A DNA stretch of 64,000 nucleotides from contig JAUTDP010000012.1 in the NCBI GenBank assembly GCA_033439795.1, positions 2,108,001-2,172,000 of the forward strand, in the 5' to 3' direction. This document shows positions 21,728 to 35,305 of this stretch, in pieces (within the stretch, counting starts at the first letter, position 1; every line of letters begins with the position of its first letter). Source of the stretch: Sordaria brevicollis. Lineage: Eukaryota; Ascomycota; Sordariomycetes; Sordariales; Sordariaceae. The translations under genes were made by a program, and so were the position numbers. The notes under the pieces are model-generated. The model was not told the DNA's origin. It saw only the letters and a list, made by a program, of their open reading frames with translations, and did not search any database.

Positions 21728-23995
21728 ATGGCGACGCCAACGGCCATGAAACATACCCTCTCCCAGCAAGGAGCCGGGAGGACTCCTCAGACACAACATG
21801 GAGCGGTAGCAACCCCTCCTGTATCGACGCCCTTTTCCATGGCACATGCTGCCTTGTCTCCCCACGGTTCCCGTCTCTCGCCGCAGGCAGTGAAAAAGTC
21901 CCCGGCCATTTCGGCTGCTGCCCTGCTCAATCACCCTACCGGCAACAGCGCCGTCAGTTTTGATAGTCCATCAGCTGCTGCTGCTTTCAGCAATCTACAA
22001 TTATCAGACCTGGACCTCAAGGCTCTGGGTGGTCTAACAGGCCTCCAAGTTGGGAGGAACAACGATGATGAGAAAGCAAAGCGACTAGATGAAGTCATCA
22101 ACATCCTCAGCCAGAACCGCGGATATGTTAGCGAGGCCGGCCTCGAGAGACTGGCTCAGAAGCTGGAACTGGACACCATGTGGGATGAGCATATTGGTGG
22201 AGAGTCGAAGCGAACCCTCATCATTGCTGGCTCGGCTCTCGAGCTTCTCATAGGCTTTACCGACAACGTTGTTCTGTCACTTGCTCTGTCATTCCCCGAT
22301 TCTTCGGATAGTGTCAACAAGCACGCTGAAGATGCAGGAAAGATCCTTTTGGAAAACCTCAAGCTGCAGCCCGGCCAGAGTCCATTAACCAAGCAGCTTG
22401 ACAAGTTCTCAACCAACTTTGAGCGTCTGGCCATTTTGGATAAGCTGAGTATTGCCTCGGTACTAAACCTGTACGAGGCTATTGCCGGAATCTACGACAG
22501 CCTGAGTCGGTTACATCAGTGGGAGCTAAAAAAGATTCGTGAGGATGCGTCTCTTGCTGGGCGGAATGACGAGTATCTTCGCAACATCGTCCTCTGCACA
22601 CGCAGCGGAGTTCCTGCAATGAACGCCAGGGGCAAAGTAGGCATGAGAATTGACTACTGGAAGGACAAACATCTTCAGCCCCCAATCAACCCACAAATGG
22701 CCGGTTATGTCGAGAAACACGAGAAGATCTGGGGCATTTTAGTCGGATGTGCACCTGCCAACCCGGACCTTGATGTGAATGTGAACCCGGTTCGCGTTTC
22801 TCACCACTGGATCTCCGACAGTGCCGAGATGCCTCCTATGCCTGGAGACCTACAAGCCGGCCATATGCTCAACTGGCTCGAGCCTGAGAATACCATCATT
22901 CCACCGGATGAAAAGGCCGGTGATTCTCTGCTTGGTCCTCGTCTTCCCTCAGTCACCTTCAGCGCCACCTTCGACCCTCCTATTCACATCTCGTTTCTGC
23001 TATGGGAACAGCTTCGGGGTATGGGCATCGGAATACCGCCCATGGATGTATCAAAGTCGTTTGACAACCTCGTCTTCCCGATAGCACCGGGTGGCTATTA
23101 CGATCCCACTGAACCACGAGAGATCCACCACACCAAGGACATCAAGTACCAGTCACCAGGCTCTCAAGCTTGGTCATCAAGAAAACACGCCAACTCGCTC
23201 TACATCTACAAGCCCGTATACGGCAAGACCCTAACCGAGGCCTCCTTCTCACACCCGCAGCACCTCATCGCCATGCTGCCCTACCTCCGACAATACGCTT
23301 TCCTCTCTACCCTCCTAGAAAACAGCTTCAAAGAGGACAGCGCCGCTCCCAAGCGATCTCCTCCCACAATGACCATCCGCTCCGACACCTCCATCTCCAA
23401 AAAGACCACCACCAACCGCGACGAATTCGACCGCTTCATGAGTCTCTCCTCTCCCACCGCCATCAAATCTCCCAGCAGCGACGCCCCAACACCAATGGAC
23501 ATCTCCATGTCCTTCGACCACCATCACCCAAGCGCCAGCGGTACGGTACCAATGTCCATCGACGGCGCCTCCCAATCTCAATCAGGACAACTCCTCCCCT
23601 CACAAGCCGCCCACTCCCAACCCTCACACTTTAACACTCAAGTCCCTCCCACCGTCGGACCCAACCACCCCCACCCAACCTCCTTCCCCCCTACCCACCC
23701 CTCTTCTTCTTCTTCGGACGAGCCAGAAGCCATAAAGATAGACATCAACCTAACCATGGTGCACGCTCCCCGTCTTCAAATCGCTTTCCCCTTCCGGGAG
23801 TCGGAGACGGCCATTGTGGTGCTAGAAATCCGCGAAAACGGCCAAGTACACGTCGAGTCGCAAAACGTGCTCGACGAGCGAAACCGCATTGCGCCGAATG
23901 GACGCGAAAGAAGGGTGGAGGATCTGGGCAAGATGTTGGAGACGGTGGAGGATATTGGGAAGTGGGTTGAGTTTGTTAGGAGTCGGTGGGCTTAG
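21728..23995 (+). CDS. med1: Mediator complex subunit 1 (Med1)
   Basis: Subunit of the Mediator middle module, which links activators to RNA polymerase II. Single exon, 755 aa. After a low-complexity N terminus (residues 1-115), the fungal Med1 domain runs from about 120 to 560: ILSQNRGYVSEAGLERLAQ, a helix around DTMWDEH, GSALELLIGFTDNVVLSLAL, and DKLSIASVLNLYEAIAGIYDSL. A Ser/Pro/His-rich linker (about 570-675) follows, and then a conserved C-terminal strand-rich piece (PEAIKIDINLTMVHAPRLQIAFPF). The order and spacing fit filamentous-fungal Med1. Start at the first ATG in an AAAATGGC context. This is the last recognisable cellular gene before the AT-rich block. Confidence 0.85.
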   Translation: MATPTAMKHTLSQQGAGRTPQTQHGAVATPPVSTPFSMAHAALSPHGSRLSPQAVKKSPAISAAALLNHPTGNSAVSFDSPSAAAAFSNLQLSDLDLKALGGLTGLQVGRNNDDEKAKRLDEVINILSQNRGYVSEAGLERLAQKLELDTMWDEHIGGESKRTLIIAGSALELLIGFTDNVVLSLALSFPDSSDSVNKHAEDAGKILLENLKLQPGQSPLTKQLDKFSTNFERLAILDKLSIASVLNLYEAIAGIYDSLSRLHQWELKKIREDASLAGRNDEYLRNIVLCTRSGVPAMNARGKVGMRIDYWKDKHLQPPINPQMAGYVEKHEKIWGILVGCAPANPDLDVNVNPVRVSHHWISDSAEMPPMPGDLQAGHMLNWLEPENTIIPPDEKAGDSLLGPRLPSVTFSATFDPPIHISFLLWEQLRGMGIGIPPMDVSKSFDNLVFPIAPGGYYDPTEPREIHHTKDIKYQSPGSQAWSSRKHANSLYIYKPVYGKTLTEASFSHPQHLIAMLPYLRQYAFLSTLLENSFKEDSAAPKRSPPTMTIRSDTSISKKTTTNRDEFDRFMSLSSPTAIKSPSSDAPTPMDISMSFDHHHPSASGTVPMSIDGASQSQSGQLLPSQAAHSQPSHFNTQVPPTVGPNHPHPTSFPPTHPSSSSSDEPEAIKIDINLTMVHAPRLQIAFPFRESETAIVVLEIRENGQVHVESQNVLDERNRIAPNGRERRVEDLGKMLETVEDIGKWVEFVRSRWA

Positions 23996-25361
23996 CTAAG
24001 GGAACTTTCTTTCTCCTCGAGAAGCGAGGGTGTGGAAATCGGGGTGTGAAATGTGGAGGAGATTGGGGATGGGGATGGAGAAGATGGAGATGGATATAGA
24101 GGAGGGGTAGGAATATGAAACGAAGAGAAGAATGATGTGGTTGGAAATGAGAAAAATAAGATCCCCAGAAGAAGAAAAGGGGAATAAAAGTACGAAGGAG
24201 CGTATCCAAATTTAAGAGAGCAAGACAGATGATTTGATCGGATTGTCCTTATGGTACTTCATCCAGTGGCCGAGTGAGCTACGATGATGGTTAGTTGCCG
24301 GGTTCGCTGAGGCATAGGACTAGAAAAGTCAAAATTATTTATAAAAATTCTTGCTGTTTAACTTATTCGATGCTTACTTGTACATCCAACTCTGTGGCTT
24401 TGTGTCACGAAGAGAGAAACACAGTCTGGCTGTGGCCATACGTTTAGCAATAGCGCTGAATGCACTAATGGTCACAAACTACAGTGCTTTGGATGTATGT
24501 TTTGGTAACAAACATTTGTTTCTTCTTCTCGAAGTGCAAGTCACGAAGACTAATAGTGGATCTGAAACTTATACTTCTCATGGATAGTCTATTAGTATTT
24601 TAAGTCCAGCAGAGTATTTTGTTTCCCAGTCAGGTTCGTTCCTTTCTCCCCTCGTACTATGGTTCTAAAAATGCTAGGTAAGCTTGTTCTGGCTGCTGAT
24701 GTCTGAGGCAAAGTGATCGCCCGACCGTCAGAGCTGATGGAATTCAAATGACCACACCCATTGTTGCACGCGAACTCTTTTGAGGCACAGCTTGCAAAGA
24801 GATCATCGGACCCTGATTCACGGTGACACCTTACCCGCGCGGGCTTGAATTAGTGATAATACCTAATTGATGTGGTTGACAGTCTCTTTCGGCTTGTACC
24901 ATATGGTTGCTTCTTGTTTTCGTACATCGAGGGGAACTTACCGTGTCTTCAATTTTCAAGCTGCGTCGCCCGGTTGAAACCGTACCTGGTCTCACTACCA
25001 TAGTCTCGAAGCTTCGCCATTGGAAGTTTCGTCGTTGCCGTTCATCCAGCTGGCCACACGGCCATGGCCTCTTTTTTTGTCCATATGCAGTAGTTGAAAC
25101 AAACATTGGCCTTAGCTTGCAGCGAGGCTTTTTTTCGTCCTTTGCGCGGTTGTTTCATCCTGGACGTACATGAGGTTGACCAACCGATAACCCAACTTTA
25201 TTCCAACCCTACCTCTACGTTTCGATCAAAACGTGGGAACATCAAATGAAACGTGAGATGCAAGTTGAGGGCTAGGACCGGGCATGCTGCGATTAAACTT
25301 TGCGGGGGACTGAAGACGGGATGGATGTGAGGCTCTGTTGGCTGACTGCCCCTGCAGCCCT
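23996..25361. other. Gene-free flank between med1 and the AT-rich block
   Basis: 1.4 kb of near-normal composition with no supportable gene. The 60-90 codon frames here have no coding character. It forms the border of the heterochromatin-like block. A short inverted repeat copy begins at 25362. Confidence 0.5.
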
Positions 25362-25393
25362 GGGGCGCGTTTCATTTTTCCGCTTGTTGATTT
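25362..25393 (+). repeat. 32-bp inverted repeat, left copy
   Basis: A 32-base stretch starting GGGGCGCGTTTCATT and ending GTTGATTT is present here and, exactly reverse-complemented, at 61812-61843. The two copies lie just outside or at the two ends of the main RIP-mutated block, 36.4 kb apart, and neither is RIP-mutated. They could be terminal inverted repeats of an ancient DNA transposon. No target duplication was found, and the next bases inward differ. Confidence 0.6.
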
Positions 25394-25439
25394 AACCTGT
25401 TGATCTGTATATAAAGCTAAAATCTGCAGTGTTTACAGG

Positions 25440-27330
25440 GGTAGCTTTGTACTTTCTTACTATATAGTAGCGCCTACACGGTCTATAAGCGAAGCTATAT
25501 AATTGGGGTCTATAATAGATCGAGATCTTTAGTAATAGGCTCGATATAACTTCGTTTTGTAAAACTATAGAGCCGTGATTATTGTAACGGGCTCGATATT
25601 AAAGCTATTTATAAGCGGAGATATTATTTCGATAGTTAGGGAGCTATTCTATATCCCTATATTACTACTAATTTTTTTCTAAATATAATTATTAATTTAA
25701 ATAAACGCGGAGATTTTAGGGGTAAAAGGGGGATATTAATAAAAGTATAAATAATAATCTACTATAATAATTATTATAAACGAGTAAATTATAATAATTA
25801 TATTTCTAATTTATATTATTATTTATAATAATAAAAGAGTATATAAAACGGTTAATTGAGAATATAATCGAGTATTTAGTCGAATACCTAATTGAATATA
25901 CTTAATCGAATAGAATCGAATAGAATAGGGTAAAATTAAATATAAATATAAGTATTAATTCTATATTCTTATTAATTCGAATCCTTTATTATTAATACTT
26001 TTAATACCCTTATTAATTCTTTACCTACCTTTTTTATTTACTTACTATATTTCTCCCTATTTCTAACCTTATAAATAACGTTAACGATATTAATAATAAT
26101 ATTTTTAATTTAAATTATTTTATTTATAATAACCCGCGCGACCTAATAGCCTTAATTAAATAGGAGGATAACCCTATCGACGTTTTTAATTTTAATATTA
26201 TACCGTTAAATTATAATAATACTTTCGAATATAATATTATAATTATATAACCTTTTATTAACTTTATAATTATTAACCGCCGCCTAATTACTCCGCTGCC
26301 TAATCGATATAAACCTATTTTCCCTCCTTATATTAATTATATTAACCGCCGTACGTATATAACCCGGTTACCTCCCCGCCCCCCTTCTCCCTATCTTTCT
26401 ATTAGGTATATTTTTATATATTTAATTTAAAGTATTAATCGCGGTAAAAATAAAAGTAGAATTAGCCCCGGTATAACTACTATTATAATTTATTCCCCCC
26501 TTCGGTTTAAAATCCTTCTTAATTTTAATGAATATAAAGGGGCAAACCCTACCCCTATTACTATTATTATTATTACCGCCCAAACCGCCGCCAATAATAG
26601 TAATAATTTTAAGTTTTTTAATATTTCGAAATTATTACGGTCGAAACCCCCTTTAATATATAACCGTTAATTACTCCCCCTAATACTTAACCGCTAATTA
26701 CTTTTACTATTACTATTAAATTTTATTAAATTAATATATTAAAGCGGGTATTTATTATTATATTAACGGATTTTATTAGGGCGGGTAAATTATATAGCGA
26801 AATAACGGGTTAATTAAAGCGGAGGTTAAATAAAATTATTAATACCCTCCGCGAAAGATGGCCAAATATTAATTAGGGCTTCGAAAAATTACGTAACCGG
26901 TAAAATATTTATAAAAATAATTATAAATTATAGTACGAATTTTTCTAAAAAATTAAAATAATATATAATAAAGAAATTAATATATTTAATACCGAAGAAA
27001 ATACATAAATATCGTTTTTAAAGAATAAACTAACTTCAATAAAGTAATTAAAAACTACCCCGCTTAATTATTATAATAAATATATTACAATTTTCGCTAA
27101 AAATTAAACGATAAATAAATATATTATTCGATTAAACGATTATTTAAAATAATATTTAAAAACGCAAAGTATTAAAAAGGATAATAATAACGATTTAACG
27201 CTTAAAAAAGATAAGGGGAAAAATAAGGTTATTAAAAAGAAGGAGGATTTAATTAATAAATCGATAAATAATAATAATAATAATAAAGCGCCGCCTACCT
27301 ACTTCGTAAAATTAGCGGTAAAGAAGCAAT
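25440..27330 (+). pseudogene. RIP-degraded host sequence left of element D
   Basis: AT-rich DNA with CpA/TpG depleted. On the plus strand from about 26120 to 27330 a protein-like frame can be read if TAA/TAG are taken as mutated CAA/CAG; its end is rich in Lys, Asn and Asp (for example KKDKGKNKVIKKKEDL). Element D is inserted in it at 27331. I do not recognise the protein. It may be the second ORF of the same old DNA transposon whose transposase remnant lies at 36.1-36.7 kb, since PIF/Harbinger elements carry two ORFs; this is inference. Confidence 0.4.
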
Positions 27331-27335
27331 TAACG

Positions 27336-27630
27336 TATTACGGGTAAACACGACCAAGGTAAGTAGAATAGGATATATAATATTATACGAGGAAGGAAAA
27401 GAGGAAAGGGAACAAAGCTATACGCGGGTAACTACCCTTATAAGGGCACGGCGCATAGACTATACGCGCGCAGGGCGCGCGTAATCATATAACCGGGACC
27501 GCGACCGTATCGTTGTACGACCGCGGCGGCGGGCTAGCCAAATAAGGTTATAATTATTTTAATAGTAATTATAACCTTAATACAAATACGTAATTAAATT
27601 ATATATAATTATTAGGTTAAGCCTATAATA
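27336..27630 (-). repeat. Element D 3' LTR
   Basis: 295 bp, same length as the copy at 34401-34695. The central GC-rich core around CCGGGACCGCGACC is nearly identical in both, whereas the ends show C-to-T and G-to-A differences. Confidence 0.92.
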
Positions 27631-30449
27631 TTACCCTTAATTAAAAGAAGTTGTATAATTAATTATTTTTATATAAAATAATAGAAATTTTTATTAAACG
27701 TATTGTTATATTTTGAAAAGTTTTTATAATTGTAGCGGTCTTTAATTATAATAACCTCCTTTTTACTTCCTTCTATTCTTTAACTGGAATTTCCGTATTT
27801 TCTATTAGCGAATCCCCTTTCTTTAATAGTATTTTTAATTTTTCTAATCTTTATGCCTCCTTTTTAAGCTTTTTCCTTTCGGCCTTAATTTAATTTAATA
27901 ATATTAAAGCGTTAGGATATTTTTCGTAAAATTCTTTAACCTTCTTTAAATATATTATTATATTAATATATAATTATTAATTAAGCTTATAAAGGGGAGC
28001 TTAAATAATATAATATATTTAATAACCCTTTTTTTTTTATATTTATCAATTTTTACGAAATTTTATTCAAAAGAATCTTCGCCGTTATTTATTCGGCGTA
28101 TAATCCTCTTTATATTAGCGCGGATATCCTACTACTATTATATTTAATTTAATAACCCTACTAATAATTAAAATTTTATTTTATTTATATTAAAAATCCG
28201 TTTATACTTTATATTAATTAATAATTTAAGAATAATAGAATAAATATTAATTTTAACGATCGGGAAAGGACCTTCGAAAAGCGGAATAAATTTAGCGTAC
28301 GGGCGATTGGTTTCGAAATTCTAAATATCGAAAAGGATTATATCGCCCGGCTTATAAACCGGGGCGTCCAATTTCCTAATATTAACGTTATTTTTATAAC
28401 GTTATTATATTTACTTTATTTTAATTATTATAAAATTGAAGATAATTTTAAACCGTTCTGCTATTTTATAAATTTTAAAGAATTCGGCCTTTTAAACTTT
28501 CGATAATTCGGGAGGGTAAAGGGTAACCGGTTCGATATTTATATATAAATTAAAATTATAATTAATAAAGAAGGAGGATATTCCTATAATTTTAAAAGCG
28601 GTATTATTTCTTATAAATTCTATAATTAATAATTAATCGATTTATTTATTTTAAATTTAATTAATATAAATCCTTAAATAATATTTTATTTTAACGTTGA
28701 TATATTCGGTTTAATTATTAGTAAATAAGTGGAAAATAAACGAAGGCTTTAAATTCATTTCTAATTTTAAAGATAAAGTCCTCTAAAATATTAAAATAAA
28801 TTATATATTATAATTAGAAATAATAATATTAAATATATTATAAAAATTATAAATTTTATCGATAAAATATTCTATTAATTCCTCCGCCGTTAAAGTCTTA
28901 TAAAGGATAAAATACCGTATTTTAATTAACCGATCGATAATTACCGCAATATATTTAAATTCTTATCCCCTTTAAAAATAGGGCGTTAATAGGGTAATAT
29001 AATTAATAAAAATATTTTTCTATAGTACGAAAAGAACGGTTAATAATTTTAATAAATTATAAGGGGAATATTGTAAGGGCTTTATCTTTACGTATTAAAA
29101 GTACGTTTTATAGTACGTTTTAATAAATTAATATATCTTTAATTAAAAGTAAAATTATAATAATAAGTAAAAGGTCTTTTTTTTATTTAAATATTTTATT
29201 AATAGCGAATTATAAATATATTAAAGGAATTATAAATAAAGAACGGAATCGTTAAAATTTATAATAACGGTATTTTTAAAATAAATATATTTTTAAATAG
29301 CGCGGCATTCCGCGAACGAAATTTTTACTATTTATTTATATACTTCCTTTAATTATACGCGACGGTTGGGGTTTAATAAATAGGCTAAAACGTTTTATAA
29401 AAAGGTAAATTTTTTATAAAATTCCGTTACTAGATTATTTATTAATTTTTCGTCTAGGATATTTAATTTATATAAATACTCAATTCCTATTAATTCTTTT
29501 AATTTTATTTTTTTTAAAACCTTATATTTATAATTAACGAGGTTTCCTACGTTTAATTTATCCTCCGGCTTTAAAATAAAGGCGCTATTAACGAAAAGGT
29601 TCTTATTTAATAGGATTTTATTACGTACTAATAACCGTTCGTTATTTATATTCTTAAGGATATTTTTTAATTTATAATTAAAGGCGTTAGGGCGAATTTA
29701 GAGGGAACCTAATTAATATTTAATTATAAAATTAAAATAAAATAAAAATTAAAATTATTTTATATAACGGGGCGTTAACTATTTATTAATTATAAATATT
29801 TTTAAATTCCAATAATCTGTAAAAATCTTAAACGGCTATTATATTCTTTTAAATTCCGGTTTCTACTCTTCTAATACTTTAATAATAATTAGTAATTTTT
29901 TATTATAAATATTATAATTATATTCGGCGGCGGAATATTTCTAATTAAAATAAGTAATCGGTTATAAAATATTATTATTATTATATTATAATAAAATTCT
30001 TTTATAAACCTAATTTTAAACGTCCGTTTTTACGATAATTAATTTAAATTAATTATAAATACGTAAAACTAGTCCGCTCGTAAAAATTCTCTTTAATATT
30101 TCGAAAGAATTTTAATATTATTTTATCTATTTTTAATCTACGGGTGTTATCTTCTTAATTAATTCGTAAAATAATCCTATTATAATCGAAAAATATTTTA
30201 TAAAATATTAATAAAAGTTAACGAAATTTAAAAAACGTTATAATAAACGTTTAAAATCGGGAACTTATTATATTATAACGGTAATAACCTTTTCGGGATT
30301 TATTTCGATACTACCGGGCGTAATAATTAAACCTAAATATTTTATACGTATTATATAAAATTCGTATTTATCGATATCGATTTATAATTTTACTTTAATT
30401 ATTCGTTTTAAAATTTCGTTAATATATTATTCGTATTCCTCTTTATTAT

Positions 30450-30835
30450 CGGAATAAATTAGGATATTATTAAAATATACGGTTATATAAACGTCGAAAA
30501 TATTATATAAAATATCGTTAATATAGTTTTAAAATATATTTAGTACGTTTTAAAGGTTAAACGGATAAATTAGAGATTTAAATAAGCCGAAATGAATAAT
30601 AAACGTAATTAATTATTCGTAGCCCTCTTTAACTTATATTCGATTAAATGTAATAATAATATTTAATTTAGTAAAAATTTTTATTTTATAAATCGAATTT
30701 AAAATTTCTTTAATTAATGGGAATAAATAATAGGATTTTAGGGTAATATTATTAATACTTTTATAATTTATGTAAATTCGGATTCCGCTGCCCGGTTTTT
30801 TAATTAAAAGGATAAGGGTAACCGTAGTTAATTAT
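30450..30835 (-). pseudogene. Element D reverse transcriptase relic
   Basis: Minus-strand reading gives LILLIKKPGSGIRIYINYK followed about 110 codons later by YFNNILIYS. These are the RT motifs with the catalytic YxDD aspartates changed to Asn (GAC/GAT to AAT), as RIP would do. It is of the Ty3/gypsy type. Confidence 0.85.
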
Positions 30836-33800
30836 AAAGGGCGGATAAAATTCTTACGAAAATTATTATTAATTTATTATTTAATAACCGAAATTTTAAT
30901 AAGGGACGTTGGGCGAACGTAAACGTTAAGTGGCTTAGTGCTTAATAATAATTTAATTTTATAATTATAAATATAATAAAATAAGACTTCCTCCGCTAAT
31001 TAGGGTAAGAAAGCTAAAATATTCTTATAATATTATTCGGGGATTTTAATTATAATTTCTTCCTTTAATAATATTAACCGTCGATTCTTTTTAAAAAACT
31101 TCTTCGCATCCTCCTCTGTAATTTTATTAAAATTAATTTATTTAACGATTTTAATTATTATAATTTAATAAATAATTTCTTTATATATAAAAATATTTTA
31201 ATTGAAATTACCCGTTAAATTTAATAATTTTATTAAAACCGTAATTTCAATATTATCCTTAGAATTATTACTTATTATAATTTCGATAAAATTATAAAGG
31301 TTCTTTAATAATATATTTTTATATTTCTTACCTTCCTTATTTTAAATATTATTAATAATTTCTTTAATTAAAATAATTTTATTAAATTTATAAATAGCGG
31401 TTAAATATTCGAATTCTATATATATCGTAATTATAAATTATAAATTATCCTTTTTATATAGGAAATTAAACGTAATAGCGTTAAATTCTTTAATATCCTT
31501 TAAATTTAATAGGTTATTTACCGTTTTAAACGAATAGGGATTATATTCGTAATATATACCGGCTAATATATACCGATTATTTAATTTAATATAAGGTTCG
31601 TAAATTATAGGGCTCTTAATTTTAATAAAGAGAGCGGCTATTTTTAAAATGCTTTAAACTTTAATATTAACCCAATTAATAATTAAAATTTTAAATAAAG
31701 CGGTATTACGGCGAATAAAAGGTCGGGAAAGTTTAAAAATAAATAAATTATAAATAAGAGCGGGGTTAATTTAAAAAGCGGACTTCTTTTAAAGAGTAAA
31801 CTTCTTTATTTAAAGAGTAAACTTTATTTTAAAAGCGGCCGTAAATATAATTATCGGGGTTAACCTTTATATTACGGTTAAAGAAATAGTTTTAGAAATC
31901 GGTATATTTTTTTAAAAGAGGGTTATTATTAAAATAAATTTGGGAAAAACCCTAATAACGGCGATTATAACGTTATTAAAAATAGCGTGTAATATTACGG
32001 TTAATTCGTTAAATAAATTTATAATAAAATAATAATTATAATAATATTTAAATTATATATTATACGTATTGTAATTAATTTCGGGTTTATAGAATTATAT
32101 TTGTAGGAAACCTAAAATTATAGGGTATTTAGGGGAAATATTATATATTAAAAAAATAACGACTTTATTATAAAATCCAATATAGAATTTAGCCCTTACC
32201 CCTTTAAAAATAATATTTTTAATTATATTATTAGGTAAAATTAACCTCTTTAAGCGTTAAAGTTTAAAACGTAGAAGGTTATTTTTTATTATAAAAGAAC
32301 GGTCGATAAAAATAAACCTGGAATATTTATTATTAACGAGAATAATATAATAATTTTTATACGAACTAATTATTACGTAAAAAGAAAGGAATATTAAATT
32401 TAGGGTAATAAAATTATTTAAAAATTAAATCCGTATCTCCTTTAAACCTTTTAATTCTAAGGAATTTAAAACTTTATTCTTTTTAATTAAGAATTATAAT
32501 AACCGTTAAGGCTTTTATACGTAATTAAGTATAGAAATTATTTATTTTCTAGAATATTATAATATTTTTCACTTTCGGCGGCCGGAGCGGCGGAAGTAAT
32601 AAGGGCGGTTGGAATAACGTTAACGGCGCGGACTTTAATTTATTAACTTTAATTACGCTTCTTTTTCTTCATATTACCTTTACCCTTATTATTTTAATAA
32701 CCCTTATCGCTATAATTTATCGAATTAATAAAATTATAATTAATATAACCCTTTTAATTATAATAGCGGTAGAGGCCTTTATATATACGTTAATTAAAAA
32801 TATTTTTATAAATAAATATAATCAAATCGATAATATTTAGGTCTATTTTATTATTACCCTAATTAATAGGAACGTTATTAAAATTAATACGAAGGGCGGA
32901 ATTAAAATTAATTATAGAAGTAATATTAATAATAAATAAATTAAGGGCGCGGTTAATTATTTTTTAATAGTAATTAATATTTTCGAAATTAATGGTAATA
33001 ATACGGTATAAATCGAATTAAATATAGAAATTATCGGCGGCTAGGGGGTTATAATAAATAAAACCGTTGCGAAAACGTTTATTAATTTTATTATAAAAGT
33101 AATAAACCTTTATAACGTCGTTATAATTAATTAAATTATAAAAATTAGTAAATTTTTACTCAAATTCGGTAAAGGGGCGGTTTTTTATATAATACTCCTC
33201 GAAACGGCGGTTAATATCGTTAATTAAATTAATATTCTTAAAATATTTAATTAAATAATTTATAAATTCCTTTTTAATTTTCTAACGCTAAATATCCTTA
33301 AATTTATCGTTTTAAATAGTTTAAAACTCTTTACGGATATTAAATAGGATTTTAAAGCTTAAAAGTATAACCGTTTTAATAATTTTAATACCTTTATCGG
33401 AGTAAAGGAGGGTATCGATTTTCTATTAAAATTAGATATAAAAACGTTAAGCGGCGAAAATTTTATAATAAATAACGGCGCTATTAAATTCCTCTCTTAT
33501 AAAAATAAAAAGGTTATTAATAATTTAATAATAGCCGGATATAGTACTAATATTAGTAATTTTACTTATAATATTCGTATTAAATTAAATTATAAATTTC
33601 GAAATAATATTACGAAAGGTATTGTTACGCTTATTAACGGTAAATTTATCGGCCTTAAAAAATTAATATTTAGTAATAAATTAATAATATTTAAAATTTA
33701 CGTCGTTAAACGTATTTTAAACGTCGTTAATAATATAGCGGCTAATAAATACCTTTTCGCGGTAATTTTCAATAATAAATAAAATTTTAATATAAATATA

Positions 33801-34400
33801 GGTAATAAATATAATAATCGAACGGAAAACGGAGTATTTAACGATAATATTAATACCGGATAAATAATTTTCGGGGACCGTTTCTTTATCTTCGTTCTCC
33901 TCAATAGCGGTAATAAAATTATTAATACTTTAGAAGAAGGGAAATTCGCGTAAAATAATAGCGCAAATATTAATATTATAAATAAATAAATCGTTTATTT
34001 ATAAATAGCTTATTAATATTTAAAGAGCGAAAAATCGTAGGGAATTCGTCGTCGCTTCTTAAAAAGTACGTAGGATTGTTATTATTACTTATATTAGATA
34101 TTAACGAATAAAAAGAAAATTTACAATTTATAAAACGATTTTAAAAACGGAAAAAGAGAAAGAAACGCGGTATTTACTTTTATCCGCTAAATAAAAAGAA
34201 AACCACCTTTATTCCTTAAATAAAGGGACGTAATTTTAATAAATAATTAATAATCGAAATTATTATAATAAAGGAAATTACTTTAATTATCGAAAAAAAG
34301 AAAAAATACTAAATTTAGCGATTTATAAATAAAGCGATCCTAATACGTTTAAATAATCGAAAATTATACGTTATAAACGCAATAATAAAGTATAATATAT

Positions 34401-34695
34401 TATTACGGGTAAATACGATTAAAGTAAATAGAATAGGATATATAATATTATACGAAGAAGGAAAAGAAGAAAGGGAGCGAAATTGTACGTAGGTAACTGC
34501 CTTTATAAGGGTACGGCGTATAAATTATACGCGCGTAGGGCACGCGTGGTTATATAACCGGGACCGCGACCGTATCGCTGTACGACCGCGGCGGCGGGCT
34601 AGCCGAGCAAGGTTGTAATTATCTTAGCAATAATCACAACCTTGGCACAAGCACGTAACCAAATCACGTGCAATTACTAAGCTAAGCCTGTAATA
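34401..34695 (-). repeat. Element D 5' LTR
   Basis: 295-bp LTR, less mutated than the left copy in its outer part (for example CACAACCTTGGCACAAGCACG is still cytosine-rich). It is followed directly by the target duplication TAACG at 34696. Confidence 0.92.
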
Positions 34696-35305
34696 TAACG
34701 GCCGTTAATAATATAATTAAATTAATTAATTTTATATTTAACGCCTAAAAATATTTATTATATAATATATACTCCTTCTCTCTTATTATTATAAATAATC
34801 CTTTTAACGTTATTATCCCTATTATTATTCTAACGGCGGCGGCTTTTAAATAAATTTATAATTATAACTTCGAAATTTACTTCCTTACGTTAATAAATAA
34901 TTCGCCGTACCGCCATATAATTCGAATAAATAAGAAAAAACTCTTAAAAGGGTTAAAAAAGGATAAACCTATAGCGCGTTTCTTTACCAACGTACTATCG
35001 GGTAGGGACTTCGTTGCGGAAATAATATTAAAAAATAAGCCTATATACAATTCGAAATCGTTATCCGAAGAGGGAAATAAACCTAATAACTTAGATTAAT
35101 TTTTTTTTAAAATTATAAAAAATATTTTATAATTTTAATACTATTTAATAACTCTCGTCGATACGATTCTAATAATCTTATTTTTATATTCGTATATATT
35201 ATAGTAGGAAAGTTATATCGTAATAAAAATTTATTATAATTCGACGTATTATTATTATTATTAGGAAATATAAAAATTTTATTATTTTTTTTTCGAAAAT
35301 CTCTA

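Larger units (their letters stand above)
27336..34695 (-). mobile_element. Element D: RIP-mutated Ty3/gypsy LTR retrotransposon
   Basis: 7,360 bp flanked by the 5-bp target duplication TAACG (27331-27335 and 34696-34700). The two LTRs are 295 bp each and direct. LTR ends read TATTAC...GTAATA, best explained as TGTTAC...GTAACA after RIP. Coding direction is minus, shown by the reverse transcriptase remnant at about 30450-30835. Stops are scattered through all frames, so the element is dead. A purine tract (AAGGGTAA on the minus strand) abuts the 3' LTR at 27631. Confidence 0.92.

Noticed and set aside
24351..24587. 78-codon frame after med1
   Set aside because: No recognisable domain, no codon bias and no promoter or splice context.
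27240..27300. AAT trinucleotide run as a microsatellite of interest
   Set aside because: Short AT-rich runs are expected throughout RIP-mutated DNA.
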